64,000 nucleotides of DNA from Fictibacillus solisalsi (GCF_900103485.1 NZ_FNHW01000001.1:345418-409417), one strand, 5' to 3'; positions 24,541 to 33,991 are shown, counted from the first letter of the stretch. A program made the numbers and translations. The notes: generated by a model not told the origin, from the letters alone.

Positions 24541-27189
24541 ATGAAGAAATTAGTCATCCCGGGTTTTTGTTTTGCCGTGCTTTCTACCACAGCCTTATAT
24601 CAGGCAATCGAGGCGGATCCCGCATCGGCCCAAGAACTTAAGAAGAAGGTCGTGAATGTCCAGTCAGGTTCAAGCTTGAACATTCGCAAAAATGCCAACA
24701 CCAGCTCCCCCATCATCGGAAAATTGGTGAAAGGTGTGAAGGTAACCGTTTATTCTGAATCAAAAGGATGGTCCAAGCTTAAGGCAGGGAGCGGTTATGG
24801 CTATGTCAGCTCCAAGTATTTGATCACCTCGGCTACCACCGCCGCAAAAGTTAAAACCACCACCAAGTACGTTAAGGTAAGTGAAGGTTCTTTGAATTTA
24901 CGTAAGAGCGCATCCGCAGGGGCGTCTGTCATAGCCAAATTGGCAAGAGGGACACAGGTGACGGTATATTCCGAAACAGGTGGCTGGGCCAAGATTAACG
25001 CAAACGGCAAGAATGGCTATGTAAGCTCAAAGTATCTATCATCTTCCAAACCATCGAACACAGTTTCAAAGGGTTCAACAAGCAAACCTGCAGCAGTCTC
25101 CTCATCCAAAACCACAACCAAATATGTAAAAGTCAGCGGAGCATTAAATTTACGCAAAGCTGCCACGACCAATTCGGCAGTAATCAAAACACTGAAAAAC
25201 GGACTAACCGTCACTGTTTATTCCGAGTCCAAAGGGTGGGCAAAGATAAAAGCTTCCGGCAGCACCGGTTTTGTGAGTACAAAATACCTTACTGCAACAA
25301 AGCCAGGGAGTACAGCAAAACCAACACCTGCAGATGAACCAAAAATGACAAAAAAGTATGTAAAGGTGAGCGGTGCCCTAAATTTACGTAAAGACGCGAC
25401 GACGAAATCAGCAGTAATCAAAACGCTTAAAGACGGAGAAGAAGTCACCGTTTATTCGGAGTCCAGCGGCTGGGCAAAGATAAAAGTGGGCAGCAGCACA
25501 GGTTATGTGAGTACGAAATATCTCACTGCAGCTAAGCCTGATAGTACGTCAAAGCCAAAACCAGTTCCTGAACCGAAAACCACGACAAAGTATGTAAAGG
25601 TGAGCGGTGCCCTAAATCTACGTAAAGACGCGACGACGAAATCAGCAGTAATCAAAACGCTTAAAGACGGAGAAAAAGTCACCGTTTATTCGGAGTCCAG
25701 CGGCTGGGCGAAGATAAAAGTGGGCAGCAGCACTGGTTATGTGAGCACGAAATATCTCACTGCGGCTAAGCCTGGTAGTACGTCAAAGCCAAAACCAGTT
25801 CCTGAACCGAAAACCACGACAAAGTATGTAAAGGTAAGCGGCGCCCTAAATTTGCGTAAAGACATGACGACGAAATCAGCGGTCATTAAAACCTTGAAAG
25901 ATGGAGCAGAGGTGACCGTCTATTCGGAAATGAATGGCTGGGCTAAGGTGAAAGCCGGCAGCAGTACGGGATATGTGAGCACGAAATATCTCACTTCGAC
26001 CAAGCCAGGCACTCCTAAACCGTCACCAGCTCCAAAACCTTCTGAACCTGAAACGGCCGTTCGGTTTGTCGATGTGGATGCTTCTTCAAGTCTCAACGTG
26101 CGATCAGGTCCTGGGACAACGTTTGCAGTCGTTACAAAGCTGGCAAGAGACACAGCGGTGACGCTCCTCTCCCAATCTGGCAGCTGGTCTAAAATATCAG
26201 CCAACGGCAAAACGGGATACGTCAGTACCTCTTACCTGAAGGAAAAGCTAGGTTCCCCCGATGGCATAGCGGTTTCTGAGACGGGGCAAAAATATAATCT
26301 TACGCTCGACGACATGGTGAAGCTTCAGATGGGTGCTTCTCCACAAACCGACCAAAAATACAAAAGCTATATCCGTGAGGACGCAATTCGAATGACAAGC
26401 TCGATTTATGGCACGGTCCTTGGAGATTGGAACATTCGCGGAGGAGCTGGAACGAACTACTGGAAAATCACTACAGTGAGAAGGGGAGAACAGTTAAAGG
26501 TTCTTTCCCGGGTGAAAGGTTCGGATGGCCATATTTGGTATCAGGTGGAAATCAAGGATACCTGGGTAAATGCCAGTCCTGAGGATGTAAAGTATTATCT
26601 GGATCCGAACAACTTTAAGGACGATCCTGTAAAATCCTATCAATTTGTGAAACTGTCTCAAACCGCCAACTTGAACGCGGCAGAAGTCAACCAGCGCATT
26701 CTTTCCGGTAAAGGAATTCTGGAAGGCAAGGCTTCTTCTTTTATTAAGGCAGGAAATCTTTACGGCGTGAATGACATCTATTTGATTTCGCATGCGTTGC
26801 TTGAAACAGGCAATGGACGGTCACAGCTGGCCACAGGTGTCCAATATAACGGAAGAATCGTGTATAACATGTACGGGATCGGGGCCAATGATGGCAACGC
26901 AGTGCAAAACGGTGCAGCCTACGCATATAATGCAGGCTGGTTTACTCCGGAGGATGCGATTGTCGGTGGGGCGCGCTTTATTGCCATGGGCTACATCAAC
27001 AAAAAGCAGGATACCATTTATAAGATGCGGTGGAATCCATCGGCTGCTGAAGCACTGGGCTATCCATCCCATCAATACGCCACAGATATTGGCTGGGCTT
27101 CCAAACAGGTAAGACAGATTTATAACCTGTACAGTCTGTTGAACAATTACAGCATCAATCTGGAGATCCCGGTTTATAAAACAAAATAG
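24541..27189 (+). CDS. Secreted multi-SH3b N-acetylglucosaminidase (autolysin)
   Basis: The 882-aa exported protein has a signal peptide (residues ~1-30, ending ADPASAQ). Seven clear bacterial SH3 repeats follow (around residues 36-100, 112-165, 198-250, 275-330, 353-405, 431-485 and 515-565), each with the pattern LNLRK...VIKTLKDG..VTVYSE...GWAKI and ending GYVSTKYL, plus one divergent copy (~620-680). The C-terminal domain is a LytD-like glucosaminidase (ILEGKASSFIKAGNLYGVND, SHALLETGNGRSQLATG; putative catalytic Glu in LLETG). The SH3 repeats should anchor it to peptidoglycan. Three central repeats are near-identical, showing recent duplication. Confidence 0.92.
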   Translation: MKKLVIPGFCFAVLSTTALYQAIEADPASAQELKKKVVNVQSGSSLNIRKNANTSSPIIGKLVKGVKVTVYSESKGWSKLKAGSGYGYVSSKYLITSATTAAKVKTTTKYVKVSEGSLNLRKSASAGASVIAKLARGTQVTVYSETGGWAKINANGKNGYVSSKYLSSSKPSNTVSKGSTSKPAAVSSSKTTTKYVKVSGALNLRKAATTNSAVIKTLKNGLTVTVYSESKGWAKIKASGSTGFVSTKYLTATKPGSTAKPTPADEPKMTKKYVKVSGALNLRKDATTKSAVIKTLKDGEEVTVYSESSGWAKIKVGSSTGYVSTKYLTAAKPDSTSKPKPVPEPKTTTKYVKVSGALNLRKDATTKSAVIKTLKDGEKVTVYSESSGWAKIKVGSSTGYVSTKYLTAAKPGSTSKPKPVPEPKTTTKYVKVSGALNLRKDMTTKSAVIKTLKDGAEVTVYSEMNGWAKVKAGSSTGYVSTKYLTSTKPGTPKPSPAPKPSEPETAVRFVDVDASSSLNVRSGPGTTFAVVTKLARDTAVTLLSQSGSWSKISANGKTGYVSTSYLKEKLGSPDGIAVSETGQKYNLTLDDMVKLQMGASPQTDQKYKSYIREDAIRMTSSIYGTVLGDWNIRGGAGTNYWKITTVRRGEQLKVLSRVKGSDGHIWYQVEIKDTWVNASPEDVKYYLDPNNFKDDPVKSYQFVKLSQTANLNAAEVNQRILSGKGILEGKASSFIKAGNLYGVNDIYLISHALLETGNGRSQLATGVQYNGRIVYNMYGIGANDGNAVQNGAAYAYNAGWFTPEDAIVGGARFIAMGYINKKQDTIYKMRWNPSAAEALGYPSHQYATDIGWASKQVRQIYNLYSLLNNYSINLEIPVYKTK
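25361..26010 (+). repeat. 234-bp tandem repeats encoding SH3b domains 4-6
   Basis: The phrase TAAAGGTGAGCGG recurs at 25361 and 25595, and as TAAAGGTAAGCGG at 25829, an exact 234-base (78-codon) period. The first two units differ at only a few positions; the third is more diverged. Confidence 0.85.
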
Positions 27190-27200
27190 CAAGTAAGTTT

Positions 27201-27235
27201 TGAGGCGTATCGCAAAAGCGGCGCCTCTTTTTTTA
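27201..27235 (+). terminator. Terminator of glucosaminidase gene
   Basis: GAGGCG / CGCCTC arms enclose a GC-containing loop and are followed by T7. Confidence 0.75.
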
Positions 27236-27298
27236 TATAGATTTTCTTTCCTTCCAAGGATTATAATGGATGAACTATGGGAGTCGGGAGGAAAGAAA

Positions 27299-27646
27299 AT
27301 GGAGCATGAATTAAAAGAAAACATCAGGAAGTCCGATCTTGCCATCAAACAGGAGGGTGCGGTTCTAGTGGTTAAACCGGGAATGGTGGCAAAGGGGAAG
27401 GAAGAAATCAAAAAAGCGTTCATCGCCATTGCTGCTTATTTCAAAAATAATATCGAACCCACACAGGGGGAGATGGTGATTTTGGAATCAGGGGACACCG
27501 CGCTCGTTCTTTCCCAAAGATGCTCGTCTCGGATAAAGAAGAAATCACTTATTCCATGGAGCGAAAAGCGACCTATGTGTTTCGTAAAAATGCACAGGGT
27601 AAATAACTCGTATGGGACTAAATTGATCGGAACTGATAAAATATGA
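27299..27646 (+). pseudogene. Broken SnoaL/NTF2-like (YybH-type) gene
   Basis: From ATG 27299 (GGGAGG upstream) the protein reads GAVLVVKPGMVAKGKEEIKK through GDTALVLSQ, typical of small SnoaL-like proteins. After base ~27518 the homologous continuation (MLVSDKEEITYSMERKATYV) lies in another frame and ends at TAA 27604. The final NSYGTKLI is back in the first frame, with the residues between missing. The N-terminal helix is also shortened. At least one frameshift and two deletions are needed. Confidence 0.72.
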
Positions 27647-28191
27647 AGATTACGTCAAGGGAGTTTTCGGTCCGAGGGTTTACGTACATCATCCGATCCG
27701 CTGAGGAATACGATGCCAGAAGCTTATCAGAAGTAAGGCTGCAAATCGATGGTGAAACCGAGAACATGGACCGGGAACAAGGGGAAGGATACATTGATGA
27801 GGTGGGTTTTCGGTCGATCATACAGAAGGATACTGAAGTGCTCAATCATTTGTTTTTGGTGGCAGAAGCGGATGGAAGAATCGCTGGATTTTCCAGATGT
27901 GAAGGGAGCCCTTTACGGCGGCTTTCTCATAAAGTGGAGTTCGGTGTTTGTGTTTTAAAAGAGTATTGGGGATACGGAATCGGTAAGATGCTCCTGCAGG
28001 AATCGATCGGCTGGGCTGATGCACAGGATATCAAAAAAATTTCGCTCTCCGTTTTGGAAACGAACGTTAAAGCAATAGCAATTTATGAAAAAGCGGGATT
28101 TGAAACTGAAGGGGTCTTGAAAAACGATAAGCGCTTATCCGACGGAAACTATTACAATACAGTTCTTATGGCGAAACTATTAAATCATTAA
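27643..28191 (+). CDS. GNAT N-acetyltransferase
   Basis: The 182-aa protein has a GNAT fold with motif A CVLKEYWGYGIGKMLLQESI and the C-terminal NVKAIAIYEKAGFETEGVLK, typical of RimI/RimJ-like or YhhY-like acetyltransferases. The ATG overlaps the end of the upstream pseudogene and has only a weak ribosome binding site, which may reduce expression. Substrate unknown. Confidence 0.82.
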   Translation: MKITSREFSVRGFTYIIRSAEEYDARSLSEVRLQIDGETENMDREQGEGYIDEVGFRSIIQKDTEVLNHLFLVAEADGRIAGFSRCEGSPLRRLSHKVEFGVCVLKEYWGYGIGKMLLQESIGWADAQDIKKISLSVLETNVKAIAIYEKAGFETEGVLKNDKRLSDGNYYNTVLMAKLLNH

Positions 28192-28207
28192 AAGGGGGGT
28201 TACAGCA

Positions 28208-28350
28208 TAACCATTTACCTAAGGAGATTCAAACTTTAAAAGAAATGGAGTCCTTTGTAGAAGCTGCACTGGATAATAGAGAAAATGGAACCGGGATTTC
28301 CGTTTCTTATTACACTTCGCAAGAATGATAGAATCATAGGTTCCACACGC
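28208..28350 (+). pseudogene. Fragment of a RimJ/RimL-type GNAT acetyltransferase gene
   Basis: One frame reads NHLPKEIQTLKEMESFVEAA up to NRENGT at about 28292. The continuation GFPFLITLRKNDRIIGSTRI is in the next frame, after one surplus base in ACCGGG. Both parts together match the N-terminal third of ribosomal-protein-type GNAT enzymes. No start codon precedes it and homology stops near 28350, so it is a remnant. Confidence 0.65.
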
Positions 28351-28491
28351 ATTAGACTGTTTGCTAATCCTCCTTTTTTTCAGGGGGATTGGCGGTTATA
28401 TAAAAGAAAGGGAAAACGAATTTTTTTAAATGACCAAAATAAAATGACGATGATATATACTGATGTAAGATTCCTGACAGGTGGTGTTTGA

Positions 28492-29586
28492 GTGGAGAAG
28501 AAAAAGGTTGGATTGATATTTGGAGGAAAGTCTGCAGAGCATGAGGTTTCCTTACAGTCTGCGAAGAATGTGCTCGAAGCGATCGATCAAGATAAATATG
28601 AGGTCACGTTAATCGGTATTGATAAAGAAGGAAGATGGCATTTAAATAATGCTTCTCAATTTCTGCTCAACGCAGACGATGCGAAGTTAATTGAACTAAA
28701 TAAAACCAATGATGGCATTGCAGTAGTTCCTGGAGAAAACGAGAATCAGTTACTGAGTTTAAATACAACAAAAAGTTTGAGCCAACTTGATGTTGTATTT
28801 CCTATCCTTCACGGGACGTTAGGAGAAGATGGAAGCATTCAGGGGATGCTCCGGATGGCGAACATCCCTTTTGTTGGATCCAATATTCTCGGCTCTGCGG
28901 TTTGTATGGATAAAGACATAGCGAAACGGCTGCTAAAAGATGCCGGGTTAAAGGTCGCTAAGTCACATACGTATACACGGGCGACGAAAGGCAAAATAAG
29001 CTTTGATGAAGTAGTAAAAGATTTAGGATTGCCGTTATTTATAAAGCCTTCCAACCAAGGTTCCTCAGTGGGGGTAAGTAAGGTGCAGTCACAGGAAGAA
29101 TTTACACATGCAGTGGAAGAGGCGTTTCGTTTCGACCATAAGATATTGATTGAAGAAGGGATCAATGGTAGAGAAATCGAGTGTTCGGTGCTTGGGAATG
29201 AAGATCCTTCGGCTTCTGTGCCCGGAGAAATTGTTTCAAGCGGAGAGTTCTATTCGTATGAGGCTAAATATATCGATGAAAACGGAGCGGTATTGGAAAT
29301 TCCGGCAAAGCTGAGTGAACCGTTAACAGCAAAGATCCAAGAGACAGCCATTCAAGCCTTTCAGGCCTTAAACTGTGAGGGCTTCGCAAGAGTGGATTTT
29401 TTCGTCAATGAACAAGATATCATCATTAATGAAGTAAACACGATCCCCGGCTTTACGAAAATAAGCATGTATCCCAAGCTATGGGAAATGAGCGGCATTC
29501 CGTACAGTGAGCTCATCGACAAATTGATCGCCCTGGCGATTGAAAGACACGAAAAAGACGCGCTGCTAAGGAATTCTGTGAACTGA
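28492..29586 (+). CDS. ddl: D-alanine--D-alanine ligase
   Basis: The 364-aa ATP-grasp enzyme has VGLIFGGKSAEHEVSLQSAK at the N-terminus, HGTLGEDGSIQGML, the substrate loop FYSYEAKYID, and VDFFVNEQDIIINEVNTIPG at the metal site. It joins two D-Ala for peptidoglycan precursors. The Tyr-containing YSYEAKY loop argues for normal D-Ala-D-Ala specificity. It starts at GTG 28492. It stands alone among decaying genes rather than next to murF, so it may be a second copy. Confidence 0.92.
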   Translation: MEKKKVGLIFGGKSAEHEVSLQSAKNVLEAIDQDKYEVTLIGIDKEGRWHLNNASQFLLNADDAKLIELNKTNDGIAVVPGENENQLLSLNTTKSLSQLDVVFPILHGTLGEDGSIQGMLRMANIPFVGSNILGSAVCMDKDIAKRLLKDAGLKVAKSHTYTRATKGKISFDEVVKDLGLPLFIKPSNQGSSVGVSKVQSQEEFTHAVEEAFRFDHKILIEEGINGREIECSVLGNEDPSASVPGEIVSSGEFYSYEAKYIDENGAVLEIPAKLSEPLTAKIQETAIQAFQALNCEGFARVDFFVNEQDIIINEVNTIPGFTKISMYPKLWEMSGIPYSELIDKLIALAIERHEKDALLRNSVN

Positions 29587-29661
29587 GTATTTCCAATGAT
29601 CAGAGGGTGCCCGAAAGGCTGGGAAGATACGTGAAAGAACGCTCGTGAAACTATAAATATA

Positions 29662-29707
29662 CAAAAAAACAAAGCGCTCGCTGCACACGACCGCTTTGTT
29701 TTTTTCT
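29662..29707 (+). terminator. Terminator of ddl
   Basis: AAAACAAAGCG pairs with CGCTTTGTTTT around a 14-nt loop, followed by a long T run. Confidence 0.85.
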
Positions 29708-29935
29708 ACTCATATCTAAAAGCTTGAATGGGATCAAGCCTGGATGCTTTATTGGCTGGGAACACACCGAAAACAACTCCAACGAATAAAGAGAATACCA
29801 ATGACATGACAATAACAGGTATGGAGTAGGAAACTGCTGTTCCTGTCGCCAAAGTAAAGAGATGGGCGCTTATGACACCAAGACCCACTCTAGCATCATG
29901 TTCATAATGCCGGTCCCTCTAATCATTACAATATT
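29706..29935 (-). pseudogene. C-terminal remnant of an FtsX/MacB-type ABC permease gene
   Basis: The minus strand encodes GLGVISAHLFTLATGTAVSY and then VVFGVFPANKASRLDPIQAF-RYE, the classic C-terminus of FtsX-like permeases. In front, another frame gives IMNMM, resembling the family's VNIMM segment, fused directly by a deletion. There is no start and no partner ATPase. Confidence 0.7.
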
Positions 29936-30105
29936 TTAATAATTCAATAAATTACTTTCTGCACAGTCTTGTTAGAGTTATTAGTTAAGATTATAATAAA
30001 TAAAAAACTTAGTTTGTTTACTGACTAAATTTTGAAGGCGTTTTAACTTTTGGCAAGTCTGATGATGTTCTATTGGTTGACCACTATTTAATAAGAGAGG
30101 TTATT

Positions 30106-31266
30106 ATGGACTTTAATTTTCATGTACCAACAATGGTTCGAACGGAGAGGGGATTGGCTAAACGGATTGGTGGATTTCTTCAATTATTGGGATTTAAAAA
30201 GGTATTTCTTGTAACGGATAGGGGTGTGAAAGATGCCGGAATTCTTCAAGCGATAGAACGTTCACTGCAAGAATCCTCTATTTCATTTGAAATCTATGAT
30301 GAAGTTGTAGCTAATCCCAGTTGTGAAAATATTATGGATGGTGTTAAAAAATTAAAGGTTTTTGATCCGGATAGTGTATTGGCAGTGGGCGGCGGGAGCA
30401 GTATAGATGCAGCAAAAGGAATTGCTGTAATGGCTAATAATCCAGGAGAAATTATTGATTACGAGGGAGTTGGAAAGATACCAAATCAGGGACTTCCCCT
30501 TATAGCTGTGCCGACCACTTCAGGAACTGGAAGTGAAGTCACTTCCTCAACCATTGTTACTAATACTAAGACTCAATTTAAAGCAGCAGTAATCAGTCCG
30601 TTTCTTTATCCAAACTATGCAATTCTGGACGCCGAACTTACTGTTGGTTTACCGATGGAGGTAACAGCTGCAACCGGAATGGATGCATTGACGCATGCCA
30701 TTGAGTCATACACATCTAAAACGTCAAATCCTGCCAGTGAGGCTTTAGCTCTCTATGCAATTCGAATGATTAGAGAAAACATTGAAAAAGCTTATTTTAT
30801 AGCTACAGATATTCAAAGCAGAGAAAATATGCTGGTGGCTTCAATGCTTGCGGGAGCTGCTTTCTCTCAGTCTCGTTTAGGGAATGTTCATGCGATTTCA
30901 CATACTTTTAGCGGTGTATTTAATGTACCACATGGAATTGCTAATGCTACCCTGTTACCTTTTGTAATGAAATTCAATTTACCAGCATGCCCTGACAAAA
31001 TGGCAGATATTGCAAAGGCATTAGGTGAAAATACAGATAAGATACCGGTTAAAGATGCGGCAGAACTAGCCATTCAGGCTATTATAAAATTAAATAACAC
31101 ATTAAATATTCCTTCAAATATAAAAGACCTTGACGTATCTTTAGATGTGTTGCCAAAACTGGTTGAAGATTCAATGAGAAGCGGAAATGTTTTAATAAAT
31201 CCAAGATTGACCAGCAGCAAAGATATAAAAGAAATAATTGAAAGCGCTTATCACGGAATCCTTTAA
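30106..31266 (+). CDS. Iron-containing (group III) alcohol dehydrogenase 1
   Basis: The 386-aa protein has a nucleotide-binding half with AVGGGSSIDAAKGIAVM and VPTTSGTGSEVTSSTIV, and a metal-binding half with TGMDALTHAIESYTS and NVHAISHTFSGVFNVPHG supplying the Asp and His ligands. It likely oxidises or reduces a short alcohol or aldehyde with NAD(P). The start ATG 30106 follows AGAGAGG. Its codons are more AT-rich than those of the mdc genes. It is a single gene with a terminator. Confidence 0.9.
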   Translation: MDFNFHVPTMVRTERGLAKRIGGFLQLLGFKKVFLVTDRGVKDAGILQAIERSLQESSISFEIYDEVVANPSCENIMDGVKKLKVFDPDSVLAVGGGSSIDAAKGIAVMANNPGEIIDYEGVGKIPNQGLPLIAVPTTSGTGSEVTSSTIVTNTKTQFKAAVISPFLYPNYAILDAELTVGLPMEVTAATGMDALTHAIESYTSKTSNPASEALALYAIRMIRENIEKAYFIATDIQSRENMLVASMLAGAAFSQSRLGNVHAISHTFSGVFNVPHGIANATLLPFVMKFNLPACPDKMADIAKALGENTDKIPVKDAAELAIQAIIKLNNTLNIPSNIKDLDVSLDVLPKLVEDSMRSGNVLINPRLTSSKDIKEIIESAYHGIL

Positions 31267-31587
31267 TATTTAATGTTCAAACAATCATTTACGATTGGAG
31301 GATAAGACGAACCTCATAGCCTGGGTTCGTTTTTGTATTCCTCAGACTTTTGGCTGAGAATAAGGAAGGTGTAATAATAGGTGCTGAGCAGTGAACGAAG
31401 ACTATTCTTATGAAAGGGGGATTTCCTTTTTTAAAATCATCAACACGGTTTTAATTTTAAGATTGAAAACTATTGCTAACTTTTAAATATATAAAAGATA
31501 AGAGCAACAGAGTATAAAGTTTTTACGGGGTCAAAGAGATAGTCAGGTTCTTAGATGCAAAACACATACATATTGAGGTGATATGGC
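31267..31587. other. Intergenic region with one terminator
   Basis: Apart from the hairpin at 31306-31336 I see no gene or recognised regulatory motif. The promoter of the downstream ABC ATPase gene must lie in the AT-rich second half. Confidence 0.5.
31306..31336 (+). terminator. Terminator of Fe-ADH 1
   Basis: ACGAACC / GGTTCGT arms are followed by T5. Confidence 0.75.
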
Positions 31588-32388
31588 ATGGAGAGAGTTA
31601 TTAGCTTTAAGGATGTATCATGGAGAAGAGATGGCCAAAATATACTGAGTGAGATTAATTGGGAAGTAAAAACAAATGAACATTGGGCCATTTTAGGGTT
31701 AAACGGTTCTGGAAAAACATCATTATTAAATATTGTGACAGGCTATCATTTTTCCACGACGGGAAATGTTACCGTACTGGGGAATGAGTTTGGGAAGACC
31801 AACCTGCCTAATCTGCGAAAGAAAATAGGGTATGTGAGCAGTTCGTTAGAGAAATTTTCCCAGCTGTTAGAGCAGGAAACTGTGGAAGAAGTTGTGGTGA
31901 GTGGTAAATTTGCTTCCTTTGGTATATATGAAGAAGTTACGGATGAAGACTGGAAAAAAGCTGATTCATTACTTACTGCACTGCGTTTAGATTATATAAA
32001 TGGAAAAACCTTCAACAAATTATCACAAGGAGAAAAACGAAGAGTACTCATTGCCCGTGCGCTAATGTGTGACCCTCAAATTCTCATACTCGATGAACCG
32101 TGTACAGGATTAGATGTGTTTTCACGTGAAGAAGTGCTGGGTGTAATGAATGACATTGTCCAAAAACACTGCCATTTGCTTTATGTGACTCATCATATTG
32201 AGGAAATTTCTGATGTCATCACACATGTCTTATTACTCCGTGATGGGCAAATCGTTGCATCGGGGCCGAAGCAAGAAGTGTTAACAGGTGAATCCTTATC
32301 AGAAGCTTATAAAATGCCGGTAAATGTACATTGGGAGGAAGATCGTCCCTGGCTAACGATCCAGCAAAAGAAGTTTTCGCTTAGCTAA
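31588..32388 (+). CDS. ABC transporter ATP-binding protein, YlmA-like
   Basis: The 266-aa ATPase has Walker A LGLNGSGKTSLL, signature LSQGEKRRVLIARAL, Walker B ILILDEPCTGLD and the switch His in YVTHHIEE. Length and order match B. subtilis YlmA. No membrane partner is adjacent, so its transport role is unknown. GAGGTGATAT precedes the ATG. Confidence 0.87.
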   Translation: MERVISFKDVSWRRDGQNILSEINWEVKTNEHWAILGLNGSGKTSLLNIVTGYHFSTTGNVTVLGNEFGKTNLPNLRKKIGYVSSSLEKFSQLLEQETVEEVVVSGKFASFGIYEEVTDEDWKKADSLLTALRLDYINGKTFNKLSQGEKRRVLIARALMCDPQILILDEPCTGLDVFSREEVLGVMNDIVQKHCHLLYVTHHIEEISDVITHVLLLRDGQIVASGPKQEVLTGESLSEAYKMPVNVHWEEDRPWLTIQQKKFSLS

Positions 32389-32416
32389 ATGGTAACAAAC
32401 ACATAAAAATACTTTG

Positions 32417-32451
32417 AGAAGCACGTTCAAATCGAGCGTGCTTTTCTTTTT
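32417..32451 (+). terminator. Terminator of ABC ATPase gene
   Basis: AAGCACG / CGTGCTT arms have an 11-nt loop and a TTCTTTTT tail. Confidence 0.8.
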
Positions 32452-32530
32452 CACCGGGACAGCGATTGAATTTTTTTCTTTGTTTTGAAATAATTGGTAT
32501 AAGATCAACGAGAAGAATGGAGTAAAAAAA

Positions 32531-32829
32531 ATGAAAAGCAACCGGAAGTTGTTGATAGTAATATCAGGAGTCCTATAGGTTATACTGGCTGCTTGCAGTA
32601 ACGGATCTGAAAAGTCTGATGCTAAATCCAACAGCCAGCTGTCAAATCATCAATCGATGAAAAATGATAATGGCGATTTGGCAAAAGACACATTTAAAAA
32701 AAATCATCTGAAAACACTGTTGAACCCAAAGATTCACAAAAAGATCCAGCAAAAGCTAGTGATAAGAACAAAGGTAACCAAAAGGATAAATACCTCAAGA
32801 AGTTAAATATCATGGAAGAAGCGGATTAG
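32531..32829 (+). pseudogene. Degraded lipoprotein gene (LprI/DUF1311-like C-terminus)
   Basis: From ATG 32531 the frame gives MKSNRKLLIVISGVL, an in-frame TAG at 32576, then VILAACSNGSEKSD, a lipobox signal peptide interrupted by a stop. After an A8 tract (32696-32703) the sensible continuation KSSENTVEPKDSQKDPAKAS...KYLKKLNIMEEAD is in another frame and then stops. The KYLKKLNxMEE start resembles proteins with a DUF1311/LprI-like domain, of which the rest is missing. The hairpin at 32818-32852 (GAAGCGG / CCGCTTC) overlaps the end. Confidence 0.72.
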
Positions 32830-33020
32830 CCACAATCGTCCTAACCGCTTCACTTATTCGAAATATCCCGTTTTAAAAATTGCTTTAGATGGCCTGGCGG
32901 GAAACTCTGAGCCATTTCCATGTGCAATTTACCTTTTTGTGGAAATACGCAAGTGTGAATAGTAAAGTAATTAGGAAGCTGTATGCCATAAGTTGTTCCT
33001 GAGAGGAGTTGTAATTTCTG

Positions 33021-33539
33021 ATGATTAAAAGAATCATTTTTATTTTGTTCTCAACTTTCGTCATAGGTGGGTGTACAAATGCTCCAAACCATTTACTTGA
33101 TGGAAAAGAGAAAATATCAAAAGAGGCTGATCAACTCATTTCAGATTACATCATCCAAAAATACGAAAACATATATGCACCATCAAAAAAACAGTTTGAA
33201 GTCCATAGAATATACGGAACCAATGAAAAGCAGGGTACGATAACCGTTTATTTACACTCCTACCTTGGCAGTTTTACTAAAGAAACAGGTGATGAGGATC
33301 AAAGTGGTCATTCCGTACCAGCCTTAATTAAAATTAAAAAAGAAGGTTCCGTATATAAAGTGGTTGAATATAGGGAGCCAAGAGATGGGGATTATTATAT
33401 ATCCTCTTTAGAAAAAATGTTCCCTGAGAAGTATGTGAAAAAGGAAGAACAACCATCTGATGTGATCAATGATTTAGAAATTCAAATGGATAAGAAAGTA
33501 CATAAGTGGTTAAAGCAAGAAGGGGGAGATTCAAGGTGA
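33021..33539 (+). CDS. Hypothetical lipoprotein
   Basis: The 172-aa protein has a short signal peptide with lipobox VIGGC (Cys17). The mature part is a charged alpha/beta domain (IYGTNEKQGTITVYLHSYLG) with a lysine-rich tail. GAGAGGAG stands ahead of the ATG. It overlaps the following GNAT gene by 4 bases (GTGA), indicating coupling. Family not recognised. Confidence 0.82.
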   Translation: MIKRIIFILFSTFVIGGCTNAPNHLLDGKEKISKEADQLISDYIIQKYENIYAPSKKQFEVHRIYGTNEKQGTITVYLHSYLGSFTKETGDEDQSGHSVPALIKIKKEGSVYKVVEYREPRDGDYYISSLEKMFPEKYVKKEEQPSDVINDLEIQMDKKVHKWLKQEGGDSR

Positions 33540-33991
33540 ATATCCGAAAACTTAATAGAGATGAAAATGTTCCAATGGACTTGTTATTATTGGCTGATCC
33601 TTCAAAGGAAATCGTGGAGGGGTATGTCCATAGAGGTGAATGCTATGTTGCTGAACGTGAGCAGCAAATGGTTGGGGTGTATGTATTGCTTCCAACAAGG
33701 CCTGAGACTGTGGAGCTGGTAAATGTTGCAGTCCCAGAAGAACAGCAGGGAAGAGGTATGGGGAAACGATTAGTCATGCACGCAATAATGATAGCAAAAA
33801 CCACAGGCTATAAAACCATTGAGATCGGTACAGGAAATTCAAGTATCGGGCAATTGGCTATCTACCAAAAATGCGGATTCAGGATTGTGGGGATAGATCG
33901 GGATTTTTTTGTAAAGCATTACTCAGAAGAAATTTTCGAAAACGGTATACAGTGCAGAGATATGATTCGTCTATCTCAAGACTTGGAATAA
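33536..33991 (+). CDS. GNAT N-acetyltransferase
   Basis: The 151-aa GNAT protein shows VAVPEEQQGRGMGKRLVMHA (acetyl-CoA loop) and QLAIYQKCGFRIVGID. I set the start at GTG 33536, within the stop of the lipoprotein gene and after AGGGGGAG; an earlier start at 33506 has no site. The DRDFFVKHY segment recalls a subgroup common in Bacillus (YvbK-type). Confidence 0.83.
   Translation: MNIRKLNRDENVPMDLLLLADPSKEIVEGYVHRGECYVAEREQQMVGVYVLLPTRPETVELVNVAVPEEQQGRGMGKRLVMHAIMIAKTTGYKTIEIGTGNSSIGQLAIYQKCGFRIVGIDRDFFVKHYSEEIFENGIQCRDMIRLSQDLE

Noticed and set aside
30050-30070. TGGCAA-like sequence before Fe-ADH 1 as a sigma-54 promoter
   Set aside because: The -12 GC dinucleotide is missing at the required distance from GG (ATGAT instead of TTGCA).
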